64,000 nt of DNA from ZAX-1 sp046533095. Lineage in GTDB: Bacteria > Bacillota > Clostridia > Lachnospirales > Lachnospiraceae. The stretch spans positions 106,496-170,495 of the forward strand of contig JAJQRA010000007.1 of assembly GCA_046533095.1 (NCBI GenBank). The letters are read 5' to 3'. Positions within the stretch are counted from its first letter, which is position 1. Each line of letters begins with the position of its first letter. The notes beneath the pieces were generated by a model, which did no database searches, was not told the origin of the DNA, and saw only the letters and a list, made by a program, of their open reading frames with translations. A program made the position numbers and the translations under genes. Shown piece after piece: positions 8,585-18,020 of the stretch.

Positions 8585-8983
8585 CTAGCAGCGACGTGAG
8601 CTAGGATTGTATGCTCGTTCATTGAACGTATTGTAAGGAGTTTCGCCACCGAATGTCTCACCGGTGCCTGCTCCACAGCCACAGCCATTGTCATCTTCTA
8701 GTTCATTTGCACAAGCTTCAAAACCAGCTTCGTAGCCTTCTTGATAGCCTTTCCTCTCGCCACATTCAAACCCTTCTCGATAGCCTTCTTTACGGCCATT
8801 GTCATATCCTTTTTGATAGCCGTTTCTTTGCCCTTCTTCGTATCCAAGCAGTCTGCCTTCTTGAATGCCACAACGCTTGCCCTCTTGAAACCCTACTTTC
8901 TTGCCTGTTATAAAGCCATCTCTATATACTGAATTATTGGTGCCTTCGCCACCATTGTTGCATCCATTATTACATCCACACAT
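8585..8983 (-). CDS. Cysteine-capped GX3-repeat protein of unknown function
   Basis: A 132-residue protein whose middle part (about residues 22-90) has a glycine at every fourth position, 17 times without a break, mostly as G-Y/F-x-E-G-x-x-x. The pattern resembles the deca-GX3 motif of eukaryotic Yae1/Lto1 proteins and GX3 tails in some bacterial proteins, and would give a helix with one glycine face. The N-terminus is MCGCNNGCNNGGEG and a second short CGCG cluster follows the repeat, so metal binding or disulfide pairing is possible. The start is well supported by AAAGGAG ten bases upstream. No function is inferred. It stands alone between a plus-strand terminator and an unexplained GC-rich spacer. 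Confidence 0.75.
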   Translation of the reverse strand: MCGCNNGCNNGGEGTNNSVYRDGFITGKKVGFQEGKRCGIQEGRLLGYEEGQRNGYQKGYDNGRKEGYREGFECGERKGYQEGYEAGFEACANELEDDNGCGCGAGTGETFGGETPYNTFNERAYNPSSRRC

Positions 8984-9170
8984 AATCTTATTACTCCTTT
9001 CAAATTTGATTATACTATAGTATATTTTATTGTCGAAAATGTGTGAATCATATTTGCAATTTTCCTAATAAATATCATAAGCCAACACTCTATTTTGCAG
9101 TCTTTCTATGGATAGAAACTGCAATCCGGCTATCTCTTTCTTTTTCATATAGACCATGTGCTCATTTTAT

Positions 9171-9260
9171 TCACTCCGGGTAAATACCCCACCGCTTGTG
9201 GCGTCACCGTTCAACCATAACTCTGGAAGATACCCCTCTGCTTGTGGCGGGGAGATTCAT
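9171..9260. other. Two related GC-rich motifs in an intergenic spacer
   Basis: The spacer 8984-9281 is AT-rich except for two similar segments, around 9185-9208 and 9228-9251, each containing ATACCCC...GCTTGTGGCG. The second could form a stem of CCCC with GGGG. They resemble end hairpins of IS200/IS605-type elements, but no transposase reading frame is next to them. Function unknown. Confidence 0.35.
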
Positions 9261-9281
9261 TTTGAGCGACTATTTCGTTGC

Positions 9282-12065
9282 TTAATTATTTAATTTATTT
9301 CCGCATTTTGGGCAGACAATGCCACCCTTATATGTATACCCGCAACGATAGCAGCATTTTACTTCATGCTTCTCTTTCGCCAAATACTCAAGTTTTCTAG
9401 AATCCGGCTTTTCTTTCAAATAATCCACAAATTCATTTAATACTTCGGTAAAATCCTGCCTTTCTCTCTGCTTTATTCCATTCGGCAACTTTATTTTTTC
9501 GCCTGCGGGCATTTTCATATAAATTCCTTTTTTTATCTTTCCTTCTTCATATTCCAACTCTTCAATATCAAGGATACGAATGACAGCTGTTTCCATAAAA
9601 TCCCGGTAATAGATATGGTCCGGGGTCAATACAAATCCCTTTTTCCCATTTTCTTTTCTGGACGAGTCGCAAATCAACAGGGGAAATTCAAATTCATTCC
9701 GAGTGGCCGCATAACTATCCAATGCATAATTTATCGTTGCCGTTTCGTCTTTCGATTGATTTTCTTCATAAAAAAACAGTCTGGAAAAATCTTTCACCTT
9801 GCGTTCCATTTCATTTTTAAGCTTTCTGACAAGTTGCCTATTTTCATCCATTTTTATTCTTGCAAGTCGCCTACGTAGCATCTCCAGCCTATCCTGTTTT
9901 AATTCTGGCAGAAACATACCAGCGCTTATGTTTTCAAACGCCGCAAAGACTTCCTCAAAGGAAGCTTGTGCAGAAGGCAAGAGTGCTTCGATTGCCTTTT
10001 CATCCATTTCGTAGATTTTTTCATGTATCTTTTCTAAATATGGCGTCTTGTTCTCTGTGCTAAAGTCCTGCATTTTCAGTTTGTCATACAAGTCGCCCAA
10101 TGCCTTCCTGTCTTTTTTATTCGCATGCTTCACCAAATTTTCTATTTCTTCCTTTTCATCTATATCCTTTTGTTGCTCCGCTTGCTGTTGGTTCATATCT
10201 GCATATTGTTTGTGGCCTTTTCGTGGCGGCATATCTTTCGTGAAAGGTTCTTCTTTTCTTCCTTCTATTTCATATGTCTTGCTTTTCCCGGCCTCTAAAG
10301 GTCGTTTTAATTCATTCTCCTCATGTTCAAAAAAAGCCTTGTCAATCCTTCTAATATAGCTATCTACTTCATTTTTGGTAAAGCATTCTGCATTTTCAAT
10401 CTCCCTTTTTAAATCTGCAAGCTGCTTTCTGCTCATGCTTCCTATTTTTTTTATCTTTGCATTATACTGCATTTTTAATTTTTCATCTGATTCTTCTTTT
10501 GCTACTGCTAGATGTTGTGGCGTGCTTGTTGTTCCCCCTGCTACATCAGCTCTATCAAAGAAAGTTGCCTCCGTTTTGGCAGATTTCCCTGCGAAGCGCT
10601 GTCCTTTCCAGTGATCCGTCTCCTGTATATCTCTTCCATTTCTTCCAACATAAAGGTTCTTATCCGCCCCCTGCCCTTTCGCGCTATCCATTCTGTTTTC
10701 TTTTCCGGTATCCAGTTCCTGGCTTTTGCGGTTGGTTTCCCAAGCGATGTCTTTGCCCGCTTTCCGTTCTCCTATATAACGTTCTTCCTCTTTATCCCTT
10801 GCACTACGTCTCTCATAGTTCTTTGCTCCCTCTGTTTCACGGTTTCTTGTATAATTTGCCCCTTTCCCTACATAGCCTGTGTCCCTTTTTCCTTCATCGT
10901 TTGTTTCATCATGGCTTGTTTTAGCGTGGTGAAATACGCCATTATCTCCGATTGAACTTCTCTGTGAAGTTAAATTTGCTGCTCCAGCCCTTTCTTCATT
11001 TAAATTTCCACTTTTCGCTTTTTCTATCGTTTCTTCATTTAAACTACCATTTCCCGCTTTTTCGACTGTTTTTTCTGCCTCGTTTTTGGCTTCTAGCGTT
11101 TCTGCCGTTTCTTCTGCCTCGCTTTCTGCTTTTTGATTTGGTTCCTTTTCATATCGATTTAAGCGATACGAATTGATCTTTACCCCTTTCCTTCCCAGGT
11201 GTTCTAAATAATCTTCATAGGCTGTTCGGTCGTCTACAAACTTCTGGCTGTAAATATCCCCCTCTTGTAGCAATTTCCCGGGAATGGGCGTATAAAAACA
11301 ATTGCAGGTATCGCAAGCATAGGCCCTCGTTATATAGACACGGCCCTCTACTGTTTCAATTAGTACATCTATATCGCTAGGATAAACGGTCATATGTATT
11401 TTTTCTTGGCAATTGGGGCATATATAATTGACCATATAAAAGTTATTGCCGATTCGTGATTTTTCAGTAGGGTTTTCCTCTGCTCCCTGTTTTTTGAAGA
11501 TGCATTTTTCTTTTTCCCAACGTATTTTGTGCCATAGCCCTAATTGTTCTTCCTCGTCCATTTCTTTGTTATTTTCTTTCAGATCTGCTGTTTTTTGCTC
11601 TTCTTCTTTTGCAAATTCTAAAGCGGCACAGATTACTTCTTCATAAGTAATCTGTATCCCCTTTTGATAAAAGCGGAAATTAACCTCACTAAAAGCGGGG
11701 TCTATTCGTATTCCCTTTAAAATACTTTGAAACAAAATATTTAGCTGGGCATAGCTTTTATCCACTTTTACGCCTTTTACAGCGTCCCATTTGCTAAATG
11801 TGTAAAGCGTCATATTAAGCAGGCTTGTAAGCAATAAATTTTCAGGCAGCTGCTCTATCTTCTTGTTTTCCAACGAAAGTTCCAAAATATTCGTATAGGC
11901 TTTTTTATCTTCATAGTTAAAAATTAAAGAACGTGCCTCGCCCGGTAAAATTAAGCTATTATTTAAAATTAAAAAAACTTCGTTCCAAGTGATCGAAACA
12001 TCCATTGTTTTTATTAACCGGCTAAAGATTTCTTTCAATTGTGGATTTGCTTTAAGCAATAACAT
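9282..12065 (-). CDS. Large zinc-ribbon protein of unknown function
   Basis: A 927-residue soluble protein I cannot assign to a family. In order: an N-terminal helical region of about 190 residues; a Cys4-type motif near 210-250 (YICPNCQEK...YACDTCNCFY); a long, charged, low-complexity centre of about 300 residues rich in Glu, Lys, Asn and Arg; a helical part; a region near 775-870 that includes FVLTPDHIYYRD and may be PH-like; and a C-terminal zinc ribbon (CCYRCGYTYKGGIVCPKCG). I start at the ATG at 12065, eight bases after GAGG; a GTG nine bases earlier is also open. It is flanked by spacers and has no operon partner. A stress- or envelope-linked adaptor is possible but not shown. Confidence 0.75.
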   Translation of the reverse strand: MLLLKANPQLKEIFSRLIKTMDVSITWNEVFLILNNSLILPGEARSLIFNYEDKKAYTNILELSLENKKIEQLPENLLLTSLLNMTLYTFSKWDAVKGVKVDKSYAQLNILFQSILKGIRIDPAFSEVNFRFYQKGIQITYEEVICAALEFAKEEEQKTADLKENNKEMDEEEQLGLWHKIRWEKEKCIFKKQGAEENPTEKSRIGNNFYMVNYICPNCQEKIHMTVYPSDIDVLIETVEGRVYITRAYACDTCNCFYTPIPGKLLQEGDIYSQKFVDDRTAYEDYLEHLGRKGVKINSYRLNRYEKEPNQKAESEAEETAETLEAKNEAEKTVEKAGNGSLNEETIEKAKSGNLNEERAGAANLTSQRSSIGDNGVFHHAKTSHDETNDEGKRDTGYVGKGANYTRNRETEGAKNYERRSARDKEEERYIGERKAGKDIAWETNRKSQELDTGKENRMDSAKGQGADKNLYVGRNGRDIQETDHWKGQRFAGKSAKTEATFFDRADVAGGTTSTPQHLAVAKEESDEKLKMQYNAKIKKIGSMSRKQLADLKREIENAECFTKNEVDSYIRRIDKAFFEHEENELKRPLEAGKSKTYEIEGRKEEPFTKDMPPRKGHKQYADMNQQQAEQQKDIDEKEEIENLVKHANKKDRKALGDLYDKLKMQDFSTENKTPYLEKIHEKIYEMDEKAIEALLPSAQASFEEVFAAFENISAGMFLPELKQDRLEMLRRRLARIKMDENRQLVRKLKNEMERKVKDFSRLFFYEENQSKDETATINYALDSYAATRNEFEFPLLICDSSRKENGKKGFVLTPDHIYYRDFMETAVIRILDIEELEYEEGKIKKGIYMKMPAGEKIKLPNGIKQRERQDFTEVLNEFVDYLKEKPDSRKLEYLAKEKHEVKCCYRCGYTYKGGIVCPKCGNKLNN

Positions 12066-12391
12066 AGACATCACCTCATCTAGAATACTGTATCATTTCC
12101 TCTTTTTCCATTATATCTTATTATAACACCGTAATAAATAAAATAAAAGCAACGATTCAAGATGTGCAACTGAATCACCACGATTTATACACATAAAATG
12201 TAAAAACACATCTTTGCGCCACAAAAATGATTGGCATAATTGGCAAATGAAGGATTTCATATTTTTTATTCATTTGGCAATACTAAGTTTGAAACATTTT
12301 ATGCAACGATTCCACTCCTTGTAACACGAGGGGAAATCATTGCATTTCATCTGTTTTTGTTTTTTAATCATTCTAGACCGGAGGTGTTTTT

Positions 12392-12610
12392 ATGGAACAA
12401 AAGAAAGATACACACCCATCTTATCCACCCACTGATACGGAATATGATTTTTTTAAATCAAATTCTTCTACTGACTGCACCGGAGCTGTCCCAAGGCCAC
12501 CTCAAAATAGTGCGGAATTAGATTCTTATCTGGATGTATATAATTTTCTTCCTCAAGCTTCCATTTCTCGTATCAATTTGGATGGAAAAAAGGAAAGGAA
12601 AGAAACGTAA
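12392..12610 (+). CDS. Small hydrophilic protein of unknown function
   Basis: A 72-residue protein with no cysteine motif beyond a single Cys and no membrane segment. It is rich in Pro, Ser, Asp and Tyr in its first half (PPTDTEYDFFKSN) and ends in a basic tail. It is probably real because a strong ribosome binding site (GGAGGTG, about 6 bases before ATG) precedes it and an intrinsic terminator follows 20 bases after the stop, making a complete single-gene transcription unit. The upstream spacer 12075-12391 holds AT-rich sequence only, with no clear structure. Confidence 0.65.
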   Translation: MEQKKDTHPSYPPTDTEYDFFKSNSSTDCTGAVPRPPQNSAELDSYLDVYNFLPQASISRINLDGKKERKET

Positions 12611-12631
12611 CGATCCATCGTTAACTTTAAG

Positions 12632-12660
12632 GGACTGTTGCAACATTACAGTCCTTTTTT
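12632..12660 (+). terminator. Intrinsic terminator
   Basis: Stem GGACTGT / ACAGTCC with a nine-base loop followed by six T residues, 20 bases past the stop of the small gene. Confidence 0.92.
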
Positions 12661-12828
12661 GTAAAAAAAGTAGTGGCACAAATACTAGATTTGAGTTAAA
12701 TACAGAATACAACCAACGAAACACCCATCTCCATTTTGCGTGTTCGACTTACAAATATTCTGTTAAAACATCGTTTATAGTATTTTTTCCTAATTTATAT
12801 CAAAAAATAAACATTTGGAGTGTTCATT

Positions 12829-14034
12829 ATGTGGAATAGGCTCTTAGAATTATTTATACTCAATATTGATATTGATACCATGTTTTCCGCACTTATTTAT
12901 TGCAATCTTGCCACCTTTATCCTTGATATTTCCTTTCGCTATTTCAAGAATACTGCAAACATTGATCCACCCATTCAGAAAATACCTTTTGTCCGCGTAG
13001 GTTGCATTCTTGCCTATATTTTCCTTTTTTTGAGAGGAACCATTCCAGACTTTATATCGGTAAATATTGGAAACAGCCTTTTGCTGTACTACTTCTTTGT
13101 TGATGCCATGCAGCTGCTTATGTCAATAAATAAATGGCAATACAAAGTGAAAAACATTGAAATCACACTATCCGTTGTGATAATTTTACTCTTTAATGTG
13201 GTCGTTATGTTTACAGAGCGCTATCAGGTTGCCGTTGTTTCCGTTACCATTTTTGCTATCATGTGCTTTCCTACCACTTTGTACATTTTTGCAAGAGATA
13301 TTGAAAAGACGAAACGGGGAATCGGCGTATTTTATTTGCTGCTCATCCTGCCACTATTGCCTCGTGCCTACAACAACATAAAGAATCCCTCCAGTAATAT
13401 ATTTACAAGAAGTATCCCCCAAACGCTGTTTTTTATCTCCCTTCTAATGATGACTGTTGCGAGCGAAATTGTGCATCTGTTTTTCTTGAACGAAGAATCC
13501 GACCGTATTATCGAGGGCTATGCTAATAACGATAACCTGACCGGACTGCCTAACCGTCGTTTTTTTATGGAAAACTTGGAGCGGACTTTTATGCGCTGCC
13601 AAAAAAATGTGCAGCCGATCGCAATGCTGTTTATAGATATTGATTACTTTAAAAATGTAAATGACAACTTCGGACATCAATTCGGTGACACTGTTCTCAT
13701 AAAGTTTGCAGAGGTATTGCAGAGTTCTATCCGTTCGGATGATCTGATTGGGCGATACGGCGGAGAAGAGTTTATCATCGTTTTTAAAAACAGCGACAAG
13801 GATTTTAGCACACAAGCCGCCGAAAGAATACGGGAAAATATTAAGAATATAACATTTTTGGATCATCCTGACTTTCAATTTACCATCAGTATCGGTATTG
13901 CCTATGGGATGCCAAAAGAAGGTTCCTTAATAGAATCTTTGATCCTAGCGAGTGACGAACAAATGTATAAAGCCAAAAAAGACGGGCGAGACAGGGTAGC
14001 AATAGCCAATGTCGCACTGTGGGAGACAGGATGA
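12829..14034 (+). CDS. Membrane diguanylate cyclase (GGDEF)
   Basis: Makes cyclic di-GMP from two GTP. The 401-residue protein has an N-terminal membrane domain of about seven hydrophobic segments (residues 1-215) and a C-terminal GGDEF domain. The domain shows NDNLTGLPNRRFF, FIDIDYFKNVND, and the signature RYGGEEF. A product-inhibition site RSDD lies exactly five residues before GGEEF, so feedback control by c-di-GMP is likely. The start at 12829 has GGAG about 9 bases upstream; a GTG nine bases earlier is also in frame. Its 3' end runs into a 46-bp tandem repeat and it converges on the sensor kinase gene. Confidence 0.93.
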   Translation: MWNRLLELFILNIDIDTMFSALIYCNLATFILDISFRYFKNTANIDPPIQKIPFVRVGCILAYIFLFLRGTIPDFISVNIGNSLLLYYFFVDAMQLLMSINKWQYKVKNIEITLSVVIILLFNVVVMFTERYQVAVVSVTIFAIMCFPTTLYIFARDIEKTKRGIGVFYLLLILPLLPRAYNNIKNPSSNIFTRSIPQTLFFISLLMMTVASEIVHLFFLNEESDRIIEGYANNDNLTGLPNRRFFMENLERTFMRCQKNVQPIAMLFIDIDYFKNVNDNFGHQFGDTVLIKFAEVLQSSIRSDDLIGRYGGEEFIIVFKNSDKDFSTQAAERIRENIKNITFLDHPDFQFTISIGIAYGMPKEGSLIESLILASDEQMYKAKKDGRDRVAIANVALWETG

Positions 14035-14115
14035 TTTAATAGCGACAATAGCCAAGGCCTCACTGTGGGATACGGGATGATTTAATAGCGACAATAGCCA
14101 AGGTCACACTGTGGT
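13998..14115. repeat. 46-bp tandem repeat grown from the 3' end of the cyclase gene
   Basis: About 2.5 copies with a period of 46 bp (matching positions 14001, 14047, 14093). The first copy contains the last codons of the diguanylate cyclase gene; the others fill the gap up to the convergent sensor kinase stop. As 46 is not a multiple of three, the extra copies do not extend the reading frame. Confidence 0.88.
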
Positions 14116-17100
14116 CAAATCGGCTGTTGCATATTTAGGGCACTGTATATGGGCTGTAAAAAGGATGATGGTCCAAACGGTTTTTCTATCACACCAGTAT
14201 AAGCAGAACCTTTTATCTGCTCATACAACCGTTGATTCGTTATGGCCTGAACCAATAGAAATTGAATTCTGGAAATTTTATGATGTTCTTCCTCTAAATG
14301 ATCGTCTCCACACGCTTCATGGTTTTCTTTCTTTAAGCCATTGATTCCACACGTTTCATAGTCTAGCAGTAGTATATCAAACGGCTTTTGTTTCATAATG
14401 GCAAGCGCATCTTCTTTCGTGTACACACAAAGCGGATTCGCCCCATTTTCCTGTAATAGATCCGTTATGATATTGTGGTAGATCTGGTTTTTCTCTACTA
14501 CAAGTATCTCATATCCGCTCAGCCTTTTGTCCGCACACCTTTCTTTTATCGTTGTAGTAAGGCCTGCATGTCCAAACGGTATGGTAATGATCGTTTCGGT
14601 GCCTCTTAGCATCTCACTTTTTATTTCTATTTTTCCATGCATCAATTGCGTAAGCTGTTTTGTAACAGCCAAGCCAAGGGCTGTACCATTTGTTAAATCT
14701 TTGACATTCTGGCGACTCTGTAACAATGGTACATCTAATGTTTTAATCTGCCCCTGCGTCATGCCAATTCCAGTGTCTTTTATCGTGAATTTAATTGTGT
14801 CGACTTTTTCATTTGAATCTGATAGACATGCAGAAAGCGATATTTGACCCTTATCCGTAAATTTTGCAGAATTGTCTAATATATTTTTTAGTATCTGCCA
14901 AAGTCTGGCCTTATCTCCATAGATATATTGCGGAAGATCTAAATCTACATTTAGCAGCATTTCCACCGGCTTTTTATCCAGACGCTGTGCACCAATCAAC
15001 ATCGCATTATCTAGCACCTCCTCCAGCAGAAAATCGTTGTAGATAAAATCAAATGTCTTTGATTCTATTTTTGAAAAGTCCCAAATATCATGCACAATAG
15101 CCAACAGGTTCTTCGCGCTTGTATTTATTTTTTTAAAAGAAGCAACCGCTTCTTCTTCGTATTTTTTCATCAATGCCATCTTTGACAAATCAAGAATCAC
15201 ATTCATGGGTGCTTTAATTTCATGGCTCATATTCCGTACAAATTTACTTTTGATTTCATTCGCTTCACGTTCATGTTCTGCTGTTTGCCTTAAAATTTCC
15301 TCCTGCTTCTTCTCCGCTGTTATATCTTGTATGACAATGCATAAAGTCTTGTCACCGGAAAATACAATTTCATTTCCAACAACCTTTGTATTTAAAAGTT
15401 CTCCATCCTTGCGCAGAAACTGCCATTCAAATGTTGCATTGCCATTTATAAACAATAATTCTTTTATATTCTCTTCCATTTTAAAGATACTTTTTTCCCC
15501 ATCGGGCTGAAGTTCGGGGGATATAGCTGCAATCGAATAATTTAATGTCCCTTCTATCGTGTCAAATCCCAGTAATTCCAAAAATGCTTTATTTACATAG
15601 ATTGGGTAATGGGGCAATGTTCTGGTTAATATCATGACGGATACAGGAAGTGCATCGATGAGCTGCTGCAAGTCATCCTGTGCATGTGCCAGCAATTCAT
15701 GCTGTCGCTGATTCTCTTCTATATCTAATCCACACACTACAATGGCTTTCTCCCCTTCATAATGTACATAGGAAAGATTGCTATAAAAGCGATGGTATTC
15801 CCCTGTTTTTAATCGTAAATTGATTAACTCACCTTGCAGAGGACCAAAAATCGAAAGTTTTTCAAGCAATGCTTCCCTCACTGTAACGCTCTCGTAAACA
15901 GAACTGCACAAAGAGCCTTTTTCTATGCCAAGACTTTCTTTCGTATAGCTACTAGCGTCAACCACATGATCCTGTACCGATACCCAGAGGACAATTGGCG
16001 CTACGGCTATAAGCTCATTGTGCTGTGATTTTACGTCTGCTATGATCTTATCTTTCTGTAAACGTTCTTCGGCGTCATGTAGATTTTTTTTCGTTTCTTT
16101 TAAAATTTTATTTTTCTTCCTCAATTGCCTTGAAAGCAAATAGAGCACGAGAATGGCAGTCACTACTGCAAACAATAATATCATGGCAATAGATGCTATC
16201 ACTGGATTCTCTTCTAAAAAAGAATCCTCATGGTTTATCAGTTTTAATCCTTTTGGCAGATCATCATTGGAAATTCCCCATTTTTTTAACTGTTCACCAT
16301 CAAAGTACCATGTATTATCTTCTGAGGAACCACCTTTCGCTTCTATTTTGGAAACATCCAATCCTTGCAAAACCTGTGCCACAATTGTCTGTGCCAACTC
16401 GCCCTGCCGGTTGGGGTCCGTAACTTTCCCACCGATCTGCCCATATCCTAAATCTGTCAGGACCAAGGTAAATATCGGAATACTCAATTCATCAAAGATA
16501 TCGTATTTCGTTTTTCCTTGGTCATGTGTAAACCCTTGGTTTTGCACCATACTTTCAATGGGATATATGCCAGATAACACCACGGTCCCCTCATCAAAAT
16601 GCTGTATTGTATTTTTAATTTCTTCAAATGAGGCATCTTGCGAAAACTCAACTGTCAACTTGCCGGTTTCTACGAATCCTTTCAGCTGGCTTTCTATTTC
16701 TTGCCTTGCACCAACCCCCAGTAATTTACTATCATTTAAGATATATAGATGATTTGTATCCGGAAAAAGTTTGAGTATCAAGTCCACAGTTTCTTTCGCT
16801 GAGATGGCTTCGCCAATACCGGACATTACCGTTTCAAAGCCATTGATAACCTCCGTATCATACTGGTTAATGCCACTGAAAACAACCGGCGTATTATGAA
16901 AATAAATATGATAGATATCTTTTAGAAATTCCAATGCTTCATTATCAGAAACTAAAATGACATCGGGTGCCTTTGTCATAATTTCCTCACGAAGCATGTT
17001 AGCCAAAGCCCTATTATATGTTGTATCCTCATGATGCCTTAATGCATTTAAATGTATTGTATGTATATCCAAATCTCCAATACCATTCCGAAAAGACTGC

Positions 17101-17969
17101 TTAAATCCATTATATAGGTTTTTTTCCCATTCCATTTCTGCTACGTAGGAGGAAATGTAGAGGATCTTTTTTTGTGTCTTCCCTTGTAGCGTTTCTTCTT
17201 TCGTTTTTCCTGGCAGCGTTTCTTCTTTCGTTTTTCCTGGTAGCGTTTCTTCTTTTAGCAATTGCTCATATGTGCCATCGGATTTCATTTTTTTGATTGA
17301 TTCTGCAATCCTCTTTGCTAGATATCCATATTTTTTATTTACATAGGCATATCCGGCATCACTGCTTATCGCTCCAGCTTTCTCTACATAATTTGGGGTA
17401 TAGATAACCCGTCCTGCAATCACCGGGTTTATCATAACGTCGATTTTTCCCTTTTTAAGCGCTTCATAGCTATCGCTTATTCTTTTATATTTTTGAACAG
17501 ATAAAGCTGTATCTTGTACATGCTGCTCTATATAGGGCATCTGGTACATCATTCCAACCTTTAGCCCTTTTAGATCCGACCAGTTTTGTATCCTTACATT
17601 ATTTCCTGCTTTTACATACATTGTCATGTTTACCGTACAAATTTGTTCGGAGATCATCACAAGGTTAGGATATTGCTCTTCCATACCCGGGCTCTGTAGA
17701 AAATGACCATCCGTTTCCCCACTATTCGCAACTGCAATAGAATCGTACGAGCCCTGGGAATCCACCGTTAGTGTAACCCCAAGCCGTAAAAGTGCATAAT
17801 AAAGTACCCTTTCTGCAAATATGTTGGTAGCCTGATCTGCGCTGAATTTTAGATTTTTCTCGCTTTGTGCGGCTTTTGAAACAATTGGCATACCAAAAGT
17901 GCAACAGGCTGCTATTATAAAAAATCCCAAGAAAGTCCGTAGTCTTTTCAAGCTAATGCCAACCCCCAT
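14115..17969 (-). CDS. Hybrid sensor histidine kinase with two periplasmic-binding-type sensor domains
   Basis: A 1284-residue membrane receptor kinase. In order: a signal or anchor segment; a family-3 solute-binding-like domain (about 35-245); a 27-bp in-frame repeat giving three EETL(P/Q)GKTK units (about 245-272); an ABC-substrate-binding-like domain (about 278-585); one transmembrane helix (about 597-618); a coiled coil; two PAS-like domains (about 650-890); a HisKA dimerisation helix with NMSHEIKAPMNV (phospho-His); an ATPase domain with GDKARLWQILKNILDNSAKF and DTGIGMT; and a C-terminal receiver with LLLDYETCGING supplying the Asp. The ligand is unknown. The start is uncertain, since no strong ribosome binding site precedes the first ATG. 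No response regulator gene is next to it. Confidence 0.88.
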   Translation of the reverse strand: MGVGISLKRLRTFLGFFIIAACCTFGMPIVSKAAQSEKNLKFSADQATNIFAERVLYYALLRLGVTLTVDSQGSYDSIAVANSGETDGHFLQSPGMEEQYPNLVMISEQICTVNMTMYVKAGNNVRIQNWSDLKGLKVGMMYQMPYIEQHVQDTALSVQKYKRISDSYEALKKGKIDVMINPVIAGRVIYTPNYVEKAGAISSDAGYAYVNKKYGYLAKRIAESIKKMKSDGTYEQLLKEETLPGKTKEETLPGKTKEETLQGKTQKKILYISSYVAEMEWEKNLYNGFKQSFRNGIGDLDIHTIHLNALRHHEDTTYNRALANMLREEIMTKAPDVILVSDNEALEFLKDIYHIYFHNTPVVFSGINQYDTEVINGFETVMSGIGEAISAKETVDLILKLFPDTNHLYILNDSKLLGVGARQEIESQLKGFVETGKLTVEFSQDASFEEIKNTIQHFDEGTVVLSGIYPIESMVQNQGFTHDQGKTKYDIFDELSIPIFTLVLTDLGYGQIGGKVTDPNRQGELAQTIVAQVLQGLDVSKIEAKGGSSEDNTWYFDGEQLKKWGISNDDLPKGLKLINHEDSFLEENPVIASIAMILLFAVVTAILVLYLLSRQLRKKNKILKETKKNLHDAEERLQKDKIIADVKSQHNELIAVAPIVLWVSVQDHVVDASSYTKESLGIEKGSLCSSVYESVTVREALLEKLSIFGPLQGELINLRLKTGEYHRFYSNLSYVHYEGEKAIVVCGLDIEENQRQHELLAHAQDDLQQLIDALPVSVMILTRTLPHYPIYVNKAFLELLGFDTIEGTLNYSIAAISPELQPDGEKSIFKMEENIKELLFINGNATFEWQFLRKDGELLNTKVVGNEIVFSGDKTLCIVIQDITAEKKQEEILRQTAEHEREANEIKSKFVRNMSHEIKAPMNVILDLSKMALMKKYEEEAVASFKKINTSAKNLLAIVHDIWDFSKIESKTFDFIYNDFLLEEVLDNAMLIGAQRLDKKPVEMLLNVDLDLPQYIYGDKARLWQILKNILDNSAKFTDKGQISLSACLSDSNEKVDTIKFTIKDTGIGMTQGQIKTLDVPLLQSRQNVKDLTNGTALGLAVTKQLTQLMHGKIEIKSEMLRGTETIITIPFGHAGLTTTIKERCADKRLSGYEILVVEKNQIYHNIITDLLQENGANPLCVYTKEDALAIMKQKPFDILLLDYETCGINGLKKENHEACGDDHLEEEHHKISRIQFLLVQAITNQRLYEQIKGSAYTGVIEKPFGPSSFLQPIYSALNMQQPI

Positions 17970-18020
17970 GAAGTTCTTTCTTTGTCTCGAAAATTACAAG
18001 GTCAAACGTCCTTTTTCCAT

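Noticed and set aside
9171..9260. End of an IS605/TnpB element or guide RNA scaffold
   Set aside because: The GC-rich stems are suggestive, but there is no TnpA or TnpB frame nearby and the two motifs are imperfect.
12240..12521. 93-residue plus-strand ORF upstream of the small gene
   Set aside because: No start signal; it overlaps the better-supported 72-residue gene in another frame.
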